Shown here: piece after piece, positions 17,765 to 25,780 of the stretch
Layout: every line of letters begins with the position of its first letter
Position numbering within the stretch: the first letter of the stretch is position 1
DNA from: Flavitalea plasmicola
Lineage (GTDB): Bacteria; Bacteroidota; Bacteroidia; Chitinophagales; Chitinophagaceae
DNA length: 64,000 nucleotides
NCBI RefSeq assembly: GCF_030546645.1
Contig: NZ_JAUOTO010000007.1
Span: 1-64,000 of the forward strand
Direction of reading: 5' to 3'
Position numbers and translations under genes: made by a program
The notes under the pieces: model-generated
Told to the model about the DNA's origin: nothing
Databases searched by the model: none
The model's input: only the letters and a program-made list of their open reading frames with translations

Positions 17765-18685
17765 TTACAGCTCGTCCCTCACAGTAACCTTCAAACTTTC
17801 CAGTCTTTCTTTTAAGGCTTTCCAGTCTTTGTCCCCAAGACTGCCGGCTGAATATTGTTTGGAAAAAAAGCCTTGCATGTTGACACGTAAAGAATTAGCG
17901 CCTCTGTAAAATTGTTCAAAAATGATCTCCCTGCTCTTTTCCAGCCTGTATCCCCGCCTATACCAGGGAAAAAGATAATTTTTCAAAATGAGATAGCTAC
18001 CGGAGACCTTAAAATAGAATAGCTGAAACCCACTGATGAGATAAATAGGCAAAATAATAGCGGCAGGTAATATGGTCTCATCCCTGATGGGGTCCAGCCT
18101 GCCCTTGCGCGCATGTAGCCCAAAGATCAATGCGCCTATCATAACCAGCAATTGCAGCATCGGCATATTGAGTAAAGGACGACCAGCAAATGTCTCAGCA
18201 AGATCCTCTTCTCCGGCAGGGATCGGGTCAGCGCCCAAGGGGTCCGGAAAAAGGGGGCCGCTTCCCGGAGCTGCAATATAACCCTCCTGGAGGGCCTGTT
18301 TAAGCGCAGGGACATTGCGATAAAAAATGTCCGGCAACACTTCGCTTTGCCCACCGTTCCATTCAATGACAATGGCATTGCTGCGCTTATTGCCGTTTAG
18401 AATGCCCGCCTTTTTTCGTGCAAAAAGTTTGATGGAAGTGATCTCATTCCTGTAGATGATCTTTTTAAAGAATAGACCTTTTAGCTCCAGCCTGTCCGGG
18501 CATATCCTGATAATGATCATCCTTCTTGCCACCAGCCAGCCGCCTGCCACACCTCCTGCTACCAGCATCAGCCCTGGAAATATTCTTCCCTGCTGATGCA
18601 TGAGGAAGACACCCGGAATCAGCAGCATGCTAAAAAGAAAGATAGGGAAATAAATATAATAGAAGCCGAACCTGCTCTTGATCAT
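17765..18685 (-). CDS. Membrane protein of unknown function, PH-like repeats
   Basis: The product has 306 residues. It carries two hydrophobic hairpins (about 10-60 and 180-225), each followed by a soluble stretch with a bacterial PH-like strand pattern (CPDRLELKGLFFKKIIYRNEITSI and SGSYLILKNYLFPWYRRGYRLE). This suggests an internal duplication of a two-helix plus PH-like domain. A linker rich in Pro, Asp and Glu joins the halves. The gene lies six bases after an ABC ATPase gene on the same strand. It could be that ATPase's membrane partner, but it has too few helices to be a clear permease. Function unknown. Confidence 0.7.
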   Translation of the reverse strand: MIKSRFGFYYIYFPIFLFSMLLIPGVFLMHQQGRIFPGLMLVAGGVAGGWLVARRMIIIRICPDRLELKGLFFKKIIYRNEITSIKLFARKKAGILNGNKRSNAIVIEWNGGQSEVLPDIFYRNVPALKQALQEGYIAAPGSGPLFPDPLGADPIPAGEEDLAETFAGRPLLNMPMLQLLVMIGALIFGLHARKGRLDPIRDETILPAAIILPIYLISGFQLFYFKVSGSYLILKNYLFPWYRRGYRLEKSREIIFEQFYRGANSLRVNMQGFFSKQYSAGSLGDKDWKALKERLESLKVTVRDEL

Positions 18686-18691
18686 ATTTGA

Positions 18692-19309
18692 TTACAACTT
18701 GTAATCCATAATATTAATGACTTTCTCGCAAAATTCATACTCCTGCACATCATTCGAGCTGACGATCACCAGCCGCCCCTTGCAATGATCCCTGATCAAT
18801 TGATCATAGAGCGTGATCCCGTCCTTATCCAGGTTGGTACACGGCTCATCCAGCAACACCAGCGGCGTATCGGAGAAAATAGCCTGGGCCAGCCGCACCC
18901 GCTGGCGCATACCCGAAGAATAATAACGGATCTGCTTGTCTGCAGCAGCCGCCAACCCCACTTTATGTAAGATTTCTTTCACCGTCCAGTCTGCAAGCAA
19001 AGGCTTGAACGACGCATGAAAATGCAGGAACTCCGTCACCGTCATCTCCTCGATAACGTCCAGGTAGGGGGCCGCAATGGAAAGATGCCGGAACACCTGG
19101 TCCGGCGCGATCGTTCCTTCACGCGCATACTCGATCCTCCCTTCGCTGATGCCAATAGCTCCCGCGACAGCCTGTAATAGCGTCGACTTACCGGATCCGT
19201 TCACACCAGTGATGGCGTACGTACGCCCTGCAATAAATTCGTAATGGAAATGACGAAAGATCCAATCGCGGTTGAAGCGTTTACCTGCATCAATCAGCGT
19301 AATCTTCAT
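18692..19309 (-). CDS. ABC transporter ATP-binding protein
   Basis: The product has 205 residues. The start at 19309 (MKITLIDAGKRFNRDWIF) was chosen; the longer frame has a non-ABC leader. Walker A is GVNGSGKSTLL (35-45), the signature YYSSGMRQRVRLAQAI and Walker B TPLVLLDEPCTNLD, followed by the switch VIVSSND. It is short, like the ATPases of small export or haem-type transporters. The start lies within the last 20 bases of lpxA, so it is coupled to lipid A synthesis. The next gene encodes a membrane protein. The cargo cannot be deduced; a lipid or envelope role is only suggested by position. Confidence 0.9.
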   Translation of the reverse strand: MKITLIDAGKRFNRDWIFRHFHYEFIAGRTYAITGVNGSGKSTLLQAVAGAIGISEGRIEYAREGTIAPDQVFRHLSIAAPYLDVIEEMTVTEFLHFHASFKPLLADWTVKEILHKVGLAAAADKQIRYYSSGMRQRVRLAQAIFSDTPLVLLDEPCTNLDKDGITLYDQLIRDHCKGRLVIVSSNDVQEYEFCEKVINIMDYKL

Positions 19310-20135
19310 CAAAGCTGCTTTTGCTAAAGCGTTTAATAATCCCCCGGCCGCTCTCGCGAATAAAGGTAACGATCTCGTCCCTTTCATCGCTGGCGGGGAA
19401 CTCCTCTTCCAGGAATTCCAGCGCCTGGCTGGTATTCATGCCCTTGTTATAAATTACCCGGTAGATATCCAGGATATGATTGATCTTGTCGATGGTAAAG
19501 CCGCGACGCTTCAGCCCTACAGAATTGACGCCAGAATAGCTGAGGGGCAGACGGGCGGCTTTGATATAAGGAGGGATATCCTTTCCTACCAGGGAGCCCC
19601 CACCCAGAAAAACGTGATTACCGATCTTTACAAACTGGTGGATGGCGCACATGCCCCCCAAAATAACCCAATCCCCAATCGTGACGTGCCCCGCCACCTG
19701 GCTATTATTGCTGAGGATACAGTTATCCCCGATGATACAATCATGCGCAATATGGCTATAAGCCAGGATCATGCAGTTCTTCCCCACTTTCGTCGTCCAG
19801 CGATCCCGGGTTCCCCTGTGAATGGTAACAAACTCGCGGATGGTGGTATTATCGCCTATTACGACGGTCGTCTCTTCTCCGTCGAACTTAAGATCCTGAG
19901 GATCAGCAGCTACGACGGCTCCAGGATAGATCCGGCAGTTCTTTCCGATACGGGCGCCTTCCATGATGGTGACATTGCTCCCAATCCAGGTCCCTGCACC
20001 GATCTCTACATTGTGATGGATCATGGTGAAAGGATCCACCCGTACGTCGGCCGCCAGCCGGGCATTGGGGTGAATAGAGGTGTAAGCATGGATCAACGGT
20101 CGCTCAATTGATTGATTATCTTTTACTTGGATCAT
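19290..20135 (-). CDS. lpxA: UDP-N-acetylglucosamine acyltransferase
   Basis: From ATG 20135 the product has 281 residues. Frames from 20174 or 20210 add N-terminal residues the family lacks, but the 20210 ATG follows a -7 box by four bases and remains possible. A hexapeptide beta-helix runs from IHPNARLAADVRVDPF to about residue 200. The catalytic His lies in LAYSHIAHDCIIGDN, and QVAGHVTIGDWVILGG follows. The C-terminal helical domain begins near LPLSYSGVNSVGLKRRGF. It performs the first lipid A step, moving 3-hydroxyacyl from ACP to UDP-GlcNAc. It lies 134 bases downstream of lpxC-fabZ, separated by a hairpin with a T run. Confidence 0.95.
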   Translation of the reverse strand: MIQVKDNQSIERPLIHAYTSIHPNARLAADVRVDPFTMIHHNVEIGAGTWIGSNVTIMEGARIGKNCRIYPGAVVAADPQDLKFDGEETTVVIGDNTTIREFVTIHRGTRDRWTTKVGKNCMILAYSHIAHDCIIGDNCILSNNSQVAGHVTIGDWVILGGMCAIHQFVKIGNHVFLGGGSLVGKDIPPYIKAARLPLSYSGVNSVGLKRRGFTIDKINHILDIYRVIYNKGMNTSQALEFLEEEFPASDERDEIVTFIRESGRGIIKRFSKSSFDEDYAD

Positions 20136-20183
20136 TATTGGATCTTCCTTATGGATTACCGCCTTCTTATTCATAGGCCTATT

Positions 20184-20210
20184 AAAAAAATGCTGAGCTT
20201 TACCCAGCAT
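20184..20210 (-). terminator. Hairpin plus T run between lpxC-fabZ and lpxA
   Basis: On the minus strand ATGCTG (20210-20205), a nine-base loop and CAGCAT (20195-20190) are followed by T residues to 20184. It has the shape of a short intrinsic terminator or attenuator. It lies directly after a possible -7 box (20215-20222). Confidence 0.55.
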
Positions 20211-20214
20211 CTTA

Positions 20215-20222
20215 CAAAAATA
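20215..20222 (-). promoter_or_regulatory. Possible -7 box TATTTTTG upstream of lpxA
   Basis: TATTTTTG fits TAnnTTTG on the minus strand and is followed by TAAG and an in-frame ATG at 20210. It could start lpxA transcription separately from lpxC-fabZ. It lies immediately before the hairpin at 20184-20210. Confidence 0.3.
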
Positions 20223-20269
20223 AACTTATTTGACACAATTACACTAAAATAAACTTCCCCCCATACCTC

Positions 20270-21676
20270 TTAACTTCTCTTTACCAATTGTGCCATCAGG
20301 TCGGCTTCTGTGGCAATCTTATTGCCGACAAAAACAGTGCCCCGCATTTCACAGATGCCCCGCCGGATCGGGTTGAGTAATTCCATCTTCAGGATCATGG
20401 TGTCTCCCGGTACTACTTTTGCCTTGAATTTACAGTTGTCGATCTTGATGAAGTAGGTGTCGTATTGCCCTTCCGGCATCGTATTGATACAGAGCAAGCC
20501 CCCGGTCTGCGCCAGGGCTTCGATCTGCAGCACCCCCGGCATGACGGCATTACCGGGAAAATGCCCCGCAAAAAAAGGCTCGTTGAAGGTGACGTTCTTG
20601 ATACCCACGATGTGCCTGTCTGTAAGCTCGATGATCTTATCCACCAGCAGGAAGGGGTGTCGGTGGGGGAGTGTCTTCTCTATCTGATGGATATTGAAGA
20701 CAGGTGGCTGATTGGGATCATATATGGGAACATTCTTCACATGCTTGTTCCGGCGGATATATTGCTTGATCTTTTTGGCGAATTCCACATTGGAGGAATG
20801 GCCGGGCCGGTTCGCGATGATATGGCCTTTGATAGGATAGCCAATCAGCGCCAGATCGCCTATGACATCCAGCAACTTATGCCGGGCCGGCTCATTGGGG
20901 AACCGCAGCTCCAGGTTATTCAGGTATCCTTCGCTCTTGATCTCGATCTTGTCCCTTTTGAATGCCTTGGCCAGTCGATTCATTTCTTCCTGTGTGACAG
21001 GCTTGTCCACGATGACAATGGCGTTGTTGATATCGCCCCCTTTGACCAGGTTGTGCTCCAGCAGCATTTCCAGCTCGTGCAGAAAGCAAAACGTACGGCA
21101 AGGGCTGATTTCCGCCTTGAAATCCCCTATATTCTTCAGCCCGGCATGCTGGGTCCCCAAAACAGGGCTGTTGAAGTCGATCAGGGTCGTTACCTTGTAT
21201 TCCATGGCGGGCATGACCACCATTTCCACTCTTTTCTTCTCGTCATAAAAGGTGATATTCGTATCGATGCTGTACCATGCTTTGGCCGCATCCTGCTCCA
21301 GCACCCCCGCGGCTTCGATGATCTCCACAAAAGGCTGGGAACTTCCGTCGATAATGGGGATCTCCGGACCATTGACCTCCACCAGGCAATTGTCCACGCC
21401 CATCCCCACCAGCGCTGCCAGGATATGTTCCACCGTGCTGATCTTCGCGCCGTTCTCCTCCAGGGTCGTCCCACGGGAAGTATCCGTCACCAGGTCGCAA
21501 TCTGCCTTGATGGTGGGTTGTCCTGGCAGGTCCACCCGCTGGAAAAGGTAGCCAAAACCCGGGTTGGCGGGTTTCAGCGTCATATCCACCTGGATGCCTG
21601 TATGCAGGCCTGTCCCGGAAATTTTCGCTGCCGATGCTAATGTATGCTGTTTATCAGGGTTGAAATTTGCGTCCAT
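20270..21676 (-). CDS. lpxC/fabZ: LpxC-FabZ bifunctional fusion
   Basis: The product has 468 residues. Residues 1 to about 305 are LpxC, UDP-3-O-acyl-GlcNAc deacetylase, with zinc ligands in STVEHILAAL and ARHKLLDVIGD and the nearby GHIIANRPGHSSN. Residues about 320-468 are FabZ, 3-hydroxyacyl-ACP dehydratase, with LPHRHPFLLVDKI (catalytic His) and FAGHFPGNAVMPGVLQIEALAQ split over its active-site helix (catalytic Glu). The fusion is characteristic of Bacteroidota. It joins the committed lipid A step to the enzyme that competes for the same 3-hydroxyacyl-ACP pool. A -7 box lies four bases before the ATG. lpxA follows. Confidence 0.97.
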   Translation of the reverse strand: MDANFNPDKQHTLASAAKISGTGLHTGIQVDMTLKPANPGFGYLFQRVDLPGQPTIKADCDLVTDTSRGTTLEENGAKISTVEHILAALVGMGVDNCLVEVNGPEIPIIDGSSQPFVEIIEAAGVLEQDAAKAWYSIDTNITFYDEKKRVEMVVMPAMEYKVTTLIDFNSPVLGTQHAGLKNIGDFKAEISPCRTFCFLHELEMLLEHNLVKGGDINNAIVIVDKPVTQEEMNRLAKAFKRDKIEIKSEGYLNNLELRFPNEPARHKLLDVIGDLALIGYPIKGHIIANRPGHSSNVEFAKKIKQYIRRNKHVKNVPIYDPNQPPVFNIHQIEKTLPHRHPFLLVDKIIELTDRHIVGIKNVTFNEPFFAGHFPGNAVMPGVLQIEALAQTGGLLCINTMPEGQYDTYFIKIDNCKFKAKVVPGDTMILKMELLNPIRRGICEMRGTVFVGNKIATEADLMAQLVKRS

Positions 21677-21680
21677 TTGG

Positions 21681-21707
21681 CAAATATAGCTGCAAGCCGC
21701 AAGCTAC
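21681..21707 (-). promoter_or_regulatory. Promoter of lpxC-fabZ: TTG-N18-TATATTTG
   Basis: TATATTTG at 21688-21681 on the minus strand is a full -7 match. CCAA and the ATG at 21676 follow. A TTG 18 bases upstream lies inside the AGCT-type repeat. A leaderless transcript is predicted. Confidence 0.5.
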
Positions 21708-21788
21708 AAGCCGCAAGCTAGGTTTTTTTTATATCCATAAACGCCTATCAAATACTGGCTCATAGCTCGTAGCTTGCAGCTTGTAGCT
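21688..21788. repeat. AGCTACAAGC-type repeats, inverted pair around a T run
   Basis: Two clusters of the same word (AGCTGCAAGCCGCAAGCTAC.. at 21688-21719 and AGCTCGTAGCTTGCAGC.. at 21764-21788) are inverted to each other and could form a long hairpin. A run of eight T residues lies between them. The clusters fill the gap between the GroES-like gene and lpxC-fabZ. They resemble the repeat at 5419-5456. Confidence 0.65.
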
Positions 21789-21789
21789 T

Positions 21790-22161
21790 TCATAAGTCCT
21801 CTTCTCTTTCGAGCATAAGGATAGCGCTCTGGGGTACGACAAAGTACTTCTCACCCTGGTACATCACTTCCGTGGCCCCGCTGAGCAGGAAGATGGCGAC
21901 ATCCCCTTCCCGCGCCTGCAGCGGGATATATTTCACCTGTTCGTCGCTCTGCTTCCAGGGCTCATCATCCACAGGCATCGGAATGGCATATCCCGGTCCG
22001 GTCCTGATGACGTAACCCTGCTGCACTTTTTCCTTTTCCTGGACGCCGGGGGGAAGATAAAGACCTGAATCTGTGCGTTCATTCCCCTTGGATGGCCGGA
22101 TCAGCACCCGGTCGCCAATGATCACAAGTTTCTTAAATTTGTTATCTGAAGTCAGCTGCAT
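21790..22161 (-). CDS. GroES-like co-chaperone family protein
   Basis: The product has 123 residues from the ATG at 22161, which sits five bases after a well-spaced promoter. The core matches the GroES fold: KLVIIGDRVLIRPSK, RTDSGLYLPPG, QQGYVIRTGPGY, GDVAIFLLSGATEVMYQGEKYFVVPQSAILM. An inserted segment (about 65-90, PMPVDDEPWKQSDEQVKYIP) makes it longer than classical GroES (about 95 residues). No groEL is adjacent. It is therefore probably a divergent paralogue rather than the main GroES, with unknown partner. Confidence 0.85.
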   Translation of the reverse strand: MQLTSDNKFKKLVIIGDRVLIRPSKGNERTDSGLYLPPGVQEKEKVQQGYVIRTGPGYAIPMPVDDEPWKQSDEQVKYIPLQAREGDVAIFLLSGATEVMYQGEKYFVVPQSAILMLEREEDL

Positions 22162-22166
22162 AAAGA

Positions 22167-22198
22167 CAAAATTAGATTGAAAACCAATTATTAACAAA
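22167..22198 (-). promoter_or_regulatory. Promoter TTTG-N20-TAATTTTG for the GroES-like gene
   Basis: On the minus strand TTTG (22198-22195) and TAATTTTG (22174-22167) are 20 bases apart, a full -33/-7 match. Five bases (TCTTT) separate the box from the ATG at 22161. Confidence 0.6.
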
Positions 22199-22279
22199 AT
22201 ATTAGCCGCAGTGGTTGGCAAAGAGGAAATGATTTAATTTTATTTGTATCTATCTTTCGCGTATATAAAAACATCAATC

Positions 22280-22984
22280 ATGGAAGGCAAGAAACCCAAA
22301 ATATTATTGTGTGAAGACGATCAGAACCTCGGAAGTGTCCTGAAGAACTATCTGGAATTAAGTGATTTTGATGTGACCCTGGAGCGCGACGGACGATTAG
22401 GACTGGCCGCTTTTCAGCGCGAACGGTTCGACCTCTGCCTGCTGGATATCATGATGCCGCATATGGATGGCTTTACCCTGGCGGAGGAAATCCGGGATGT
22501 AGACCCTGATATCCCTTTGTTCTTCCTCAGCGCCAAGACGATGAAGGAAGATATCATCCAGGGCTATAAGCTGGGTGCGGATGATTATATCACCAAGCCT
22601 TTTGACAGTGAAGTGCTGTTAATGAAGATCAAGGCGATCCTCAAACGCAACGACGACCTCAACAAGGAATCGGATAATAAGGAATTCGATCTGGGCTCCT
22701 ACCACTTCAACCCAAAATTGCGGGAGCTTAGCCACAAAGGCCAGACACAAACCCTTTCACCCAAGGAGAATGAGCTGCTGAAGATGCTGGCGGAACATAT
22801 GAACGATCTGCTACCCAGGGAACAGGCCCTGAAAAAGATCTGGGGCAGCGATACTTATTTCAACGGCCGCAGCATGGACGTATACATCGCTAAGCTGCGT
22901 AAGTATCTGAAAGATGACAATCAGATCGAAATAGTAAATATACATGGTAACGGCTTCAGACTCGTTGCTCCTGTAAAAGCCTAA
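22280..22984 (+). CDS. OmpR-family response regulator
   Basis: The product has 234 residues from ATG 22280 (MEGKKPKILLCEDD). The receiver domain has D13/D14, phospho-acceptor Asp56 in LCLLDIMMP, Thr/Ser in FLSAKT and Lys in YITKPF. A winged-helix DNA-binding domain occupies about 135-230 (LSPKENELLKMLAEHMNDLLPREQ and GRSMDVYIAKLRKYLK). It resembles RprY-type regulators of Bacteroidota. No kinase gene is adjacent, so it is an orphan in this window. It is divergent from the GroES-like gene and convergent with ruvB ten bases away. Confidence 0.93.
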   Translation: MEGKKPKILLCEDDQNLGSVLKNYLELSDFDVTLERDGRLGLAAFQRERFDLCLLDIMMPHMDGFTLAEEIRDVDPDIPLFFLSAKTMKEDIIQGYKLGADDYITKPFDSEVLLMKIKAILKRNDDLNKESDNKEFDLGSYHFNPKLRELSHKGQTQTLSPKENELLKMLAEHMNDLLPREQALKKIWGSDTYFNGRSMDVYIAKLRKYLKDDNQIEIVNIHGNGFRLVAPVKA

Positions 22985-22994
22985 TACAGCATTC

Positions 22995-24026
22995 CTAAAA
23001 CAACGGCAGCTCTCCCGGCCGGCCCGGACTTTTTTTCCCAAGATGCTCATACGCCTTCGCGGTAGCTTCCCTGCCGCGGGGCGTACGCATGAGGAAACCT
23101 TCCTGTATGAGAAAAGGTTCATAGACCTCCTCGATCGTGCCCGTCTCTTCACCAACGGCAGTAGCAATGGTGGTAATGCCGACAGGCCCTCCTTTGAATT
23201 TTTCGATGATCGTCGAAAGGATCCTGTTGTCCATCTCGTCCAGTCCATGCTCATCCACGTTGAGCGCCCGCAGTGCGTGCTGGGTGATGGCCAGGTCGAT
23301 GACCCCATTGCTTAGCACCTGCGCAAAATCGCGCACCCTTCGCAGCAGGCCATTGGCGATCCGGGGCGTGCCGCGGCTGCGACGGGAGATCTCGCCCGCA
23401 GCATCTGAAGTGATCCGCGTATTAAGGATCGAGGAAGAACGCAGGATGATCTTCTGTAAGGTTTCGGCATTGTAATACTCCAGCCTGGATTTGATGCCAA
23501 ATCGGGAAAGCAGGGGCGCCGTCAGCAGTCCGCTGCGGGTAGTGGCGCCTACCAGGGTGAAAGGATGGATGGTCAGCTGAATGCTGCGGGCATTAGGACC
23601 CGTATCGATCATAATGTCGATGCGGAAATCTTCCATGGCCGCATACAGGTATTCTTCCACCACCGTGCTCAGACGGTGGATCTCGTCGATGAACAGCACG
23701 TCATTGGCTTCCAGTCCGGTGAGCAACCCTGCAAGGTCGCCTGGCTTCTCAATGACGGGACCAGAGGTCTCTTTGATATTTACTCCCAGCTCATTGGCCA
23801 CGATCCTCGACAAGGTCGTCTTGCCCAGGCCGGGGGGCCCATGAAAGAGGATATGGTCCAGGGCTTCCCCCCGCATCTTCGCTGCCTTGATAAAGACCTT
23901 CAGGTTGTCTATCAGCTGAGGCTGACCGGAAAAATCCTCGATAGCGGAAGGACGTATATTGTTCTCAAACTCCTTGTCCAGGGGACTCAAAGCATTTTTG
24001 TCGTTGTTGAGATTGAGATTAGACAT
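22995..24026 (-). CDS. ruvB: Holliday junction branch migration helicase RuvB
   Basis: The product has 343 residues. AAA+ motor: Walker [16 protein letters not shown], Walker [12 protein letters not shown], sensor 1 [20 protein letters not shown] with the Arg finger, sensor 2 [18 protein letters not shown]. The C-terminal winged helix includes [30 protein letters not shown], the typical DNA-binding region, and ends with [17 protein letters not shown]. It drives branch migration with RuvA during recombination and repair. ruvA and ruvC are not in the window. A perfect -7 box lies four bases before the ATG. Confidence 0.97.
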   Translation of the reverse strand: MSNLNLNNDKNALSPLDKEFENNIRPSAIEDFSGQPQLIDNLKVFIKAAKMRGEALDHILFHGPPGLGKTTLSRIVANELGVNIKETSGPVIEKPGDLAGLLTGLEANDVLFIDEIHRLSTVVEEYLYAAMEDFRIDIMIDTGPNARSIQLTIHPFTLVGATTRSGLLTAPLLSRFGIKSRLEYYNAETLQKIILRSSSILNTRITSDAAGEISRRSRGTPRIANGLLRRVRDFAQVLSNGVIDLAITQHALRALNVDEHGLDEMDNRILSTIIEKFKGGPVGITTIATAVGEETGTIEEVYEPFLIQEGFLMRTPRGREATAKAYEHLGKKSPGRPGELPLF

Positions 24027-24030
24027 GGGA

Positions 24031-24038
24031 CAAAGATA
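24031..24038 (-). promoter_or_regulatory. -7 box TATCTTTG for ruvB
   Basis: TATCTTTG on the minus strand matches TAnnTTTG exactly. TCCC and the ruvB ATG follow. A leaderless mRNA is predicted. The -33 element is not evident. Confidence 0.45.
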
Positions 24039-24086
24039 CCGGGCAGCAGGATATTATTTATATTTATATCCACAAAACTTAATCAT

Positions 24087-24734
24087 ATGAACATAGGAGC
24101 CATTGGGTCGGCCGCCGTAGGCCAGACATTGGGAAAAGCCTTCCTTGCAGAGGGGCACAACGTGATGCTGGCATCGCGTGACGCCCATAAACTTGAACTG
24201 GCGCAATGGCTGAAGGATAATCCCAAAGGAGAGACGGGCACTTTTCGGGAAGCCGCGCAGTTTGGGGAGCTCCTGGTCCTTGCCGTCGCCGGGCAAGGCG
24301 CGGAAGAAGCGGTTCTTCTGGGAGGAAAGGAAAATTTCACGGGTAAGATCGTCATTGACGCCACTAATCCAATAGATAAGAAACCTCCTGTCGATGGCGT
24401 GCTTGCCTTTTTTACTACACTGGACGACTCCCTGATGGAAAGACTGCAACGGCTGGTGCCGGAAGCCAGACTGGTAAAAGCATTTAACAGCGTAGGCAGT
24501 GACTTTATGTATAAGCCATCTTTCCCCGGGGGCAAACCGACCATGTTCATCTGCGGGAACGACGCTGTGGCAAAACAGACTGTCACTGACATCCTCACGG
24601 CATTTGGCTGGGAGACAGAGGACATGGGCCAGGCAACGTCAGCCCGTGCGATCGAGCCCTTATGTCTGCTGTGGTGTATCCCGGGATTTCTCCGCAATCA
24701 ATGGACACATGCATTTAAGCTGCTCAAACTTTGA
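24087..24734 (+). CDS. NADP-dependent F420-type oxidoreductase-like protein
   Basis: The product has 215 residues. The start ATG at 24087 gives MNIGAIGSAAVGQTLGKAF, a Rossmann dinucleotide-binding motif with the variant GSAAVGQ. VMLASRD gives the probable NADP-selective Arg. VIDATNPI and KAFNSVGSDFMYKPSF are typical of the NADPH-dependent F420 reductase-like / NAD-binding-2 family. Bacteroidota lack F420, so the real cofactor partner is unknown; some members act as ferric or quinone reductases. The longer frame from 23565 is antisense to ruvB and rejected. It is convergent with egtD, eight bases apart. Confidence 0.85.
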   Translation: MNIGAIGSAAVGQTLGKAFLAEGHNVMLASRDAHKLELAQWLKDNPKGETGTFREAAQFGELLVLAVAGQGAEEAVLLGGKENFTGKIVIDATNPIDKKPPVDGVLAFFTTLDDSLMERLQRLVPEARLVKAFNSVGSDFMYKPSFPGGKPTMFICGNDAVAKQTVTDILTAFGWETEDMGQATSARAIEPLCLLWCIPGFLRNQWTHAFKLLKL

Positions 24735-24742
24735 CGGCTGGC

Positions 24743-25723
24743 TCACGGCAGTCGCCTCCATAAAATATCCGAGAACATTTTCTTCGAGTCATAGAATTCA
24801 TGCACTGGACTGAACCCCGCCTGCCTTGCCAGGTAGTAAGTCTCCTGCAGGGAATATTTCTGAGAGATCTCCATGAAGATGGCCTCATTCTCCGAAAAGC
24901 TGATGACGGCTTCGTCTCCGATGTGCACCTGTTGCGCAACCCGGCTGATCAGGTAGCTTTTGCACGCGCCGGTGCCCGGATCATATACGGGATAATGCCC
25001 GAACTGGTCGATGTCGAAATCCGCATGCAGTTCGCGGTTGATCCTTTTCAGCAGATTGAGGTTAAAAGCCTTCGTCACGCCCTGCCGGTCGTTATAGGCT
25101 GCAAGGATCGTCCCCGGGTCCTTCTTCAGGTCGAACCCGATGAGCAAAAGGTCGCCGGGCCGCATGCGGTCATGTAATTGCCGGCAAAAAAGTGTAGCCT
25201 GCTGTATGGTCATGTTGCCAATATTGGCGCCCATGAACAGCACGATCTTCCTGCGTTGGGAAATTTGCTCCACATATTCCATTCTGTCCATATATTCCCC
25301 GTTGAGCCCCTGCATTTGCAGACCGGGAAGGCTCACCGGCAGCTTATCTTCCAGCCATCCAATGACGTTGGACGATATATCGATGGGATAGTACGTGAAA
25401 TGCGCCTTCGTCCGTATCAATTCCCGCAGCAGGTGCCAGGATTTGGTGGCGTCCCCGGGCCCCAGTTCCACCAGGTCAAAGGGCTCGCCATCGAAGAGGG
25501 CAGCCATGGCGCCCGACTGGTGCTGCATGATCTCCATCTCACAACGCGTAAGATAGTATTCCGGACTGGCCATGATCTGCTGGAAGATCTTGTCACCCGC
25601 CTCGTCATAAAAGTATTTGGAAGATAGATATTTCTGAGATGCCTTGAGCCCATTGATCACGTCCTGGTAAAATCCTGATAGACGGCGACCTGGCAGCTTT
25701 CTGGTGGAGGTGACAGAAAACAT
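24743..25723 (-). CDS. egtD: L-histidine N-alpha-methyltransferase
   Basis: The product has 326 residues. The SAM-binding motif is DLVELGPGDATKSW. YLTRCEMEIMQHQ and YYPIDISSNVIGWLEDKL are family signatures, followed by RKIVLFMGANIGNM, GDLLLIGFDLKKDPGTILAAYND and NLLKRINRELHADFD. EgtD trimethylates histidine to hercynine, the first ergothioneine step. It is the last gene of a five-gene minus-strand operon, 57 bases after egtB. The histidine-binding residues cannot be assigned with certainty by eye. Family membership is secure. Confidence 0.95.
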   Translation of the reverse strand: MFSVTSTRKLPGRRLSGFYQDVINGLKASQKYLSSKYFYDEAGDKIFQQIMASPEYYLTRCEMEIMQHQSGAMAALFDGEPFDLVELGPGDATKSWHLLRELIRTKAHFTYYPIDISSNVIGWLEDKLPVSLPGLQMQGLNGEYMDRMEYVEQISQRRKIVLFMGANIGNMTIQQATLFCRQLHDRMRPGDLLLIGFDLKKDPGTILAAYNDRQGVTKAFNLNLLKRINRELHADFDIDQFGHYPVYDPGTGACKSYLISRVAQQVHIGDEAVISFSENEAIFMEISQKYSLQETYYLARQAGFSPVHEFYDSKKMFSDILWRRLP

Positions 25724-25780
25724 AATACTGTTTTTAGTGATTAGACCCTATTTTATCAAACAATTCCAACCCGGGTTAGT

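Noticed and set aside
20465-21640. 391-codon plus-strand frame over lpxC-fabZ
   Set aside because: Antisense shadow; no family features, and the minus strand is a textbook LpxC-FabZ.
22280-22984. Pairing of the OmpR regulator with the soluble kinase at 43210
   Set aside because: HisKA_3 kinases normally pair with NarL-type regulators, and the genes are 20 kb apart.
23565-24086. N-terminal extension of the F420-type oxidoreductase frame
   Set aside because: Antisense to ruvB; the Rossmann motif starts right at ATG 24087.
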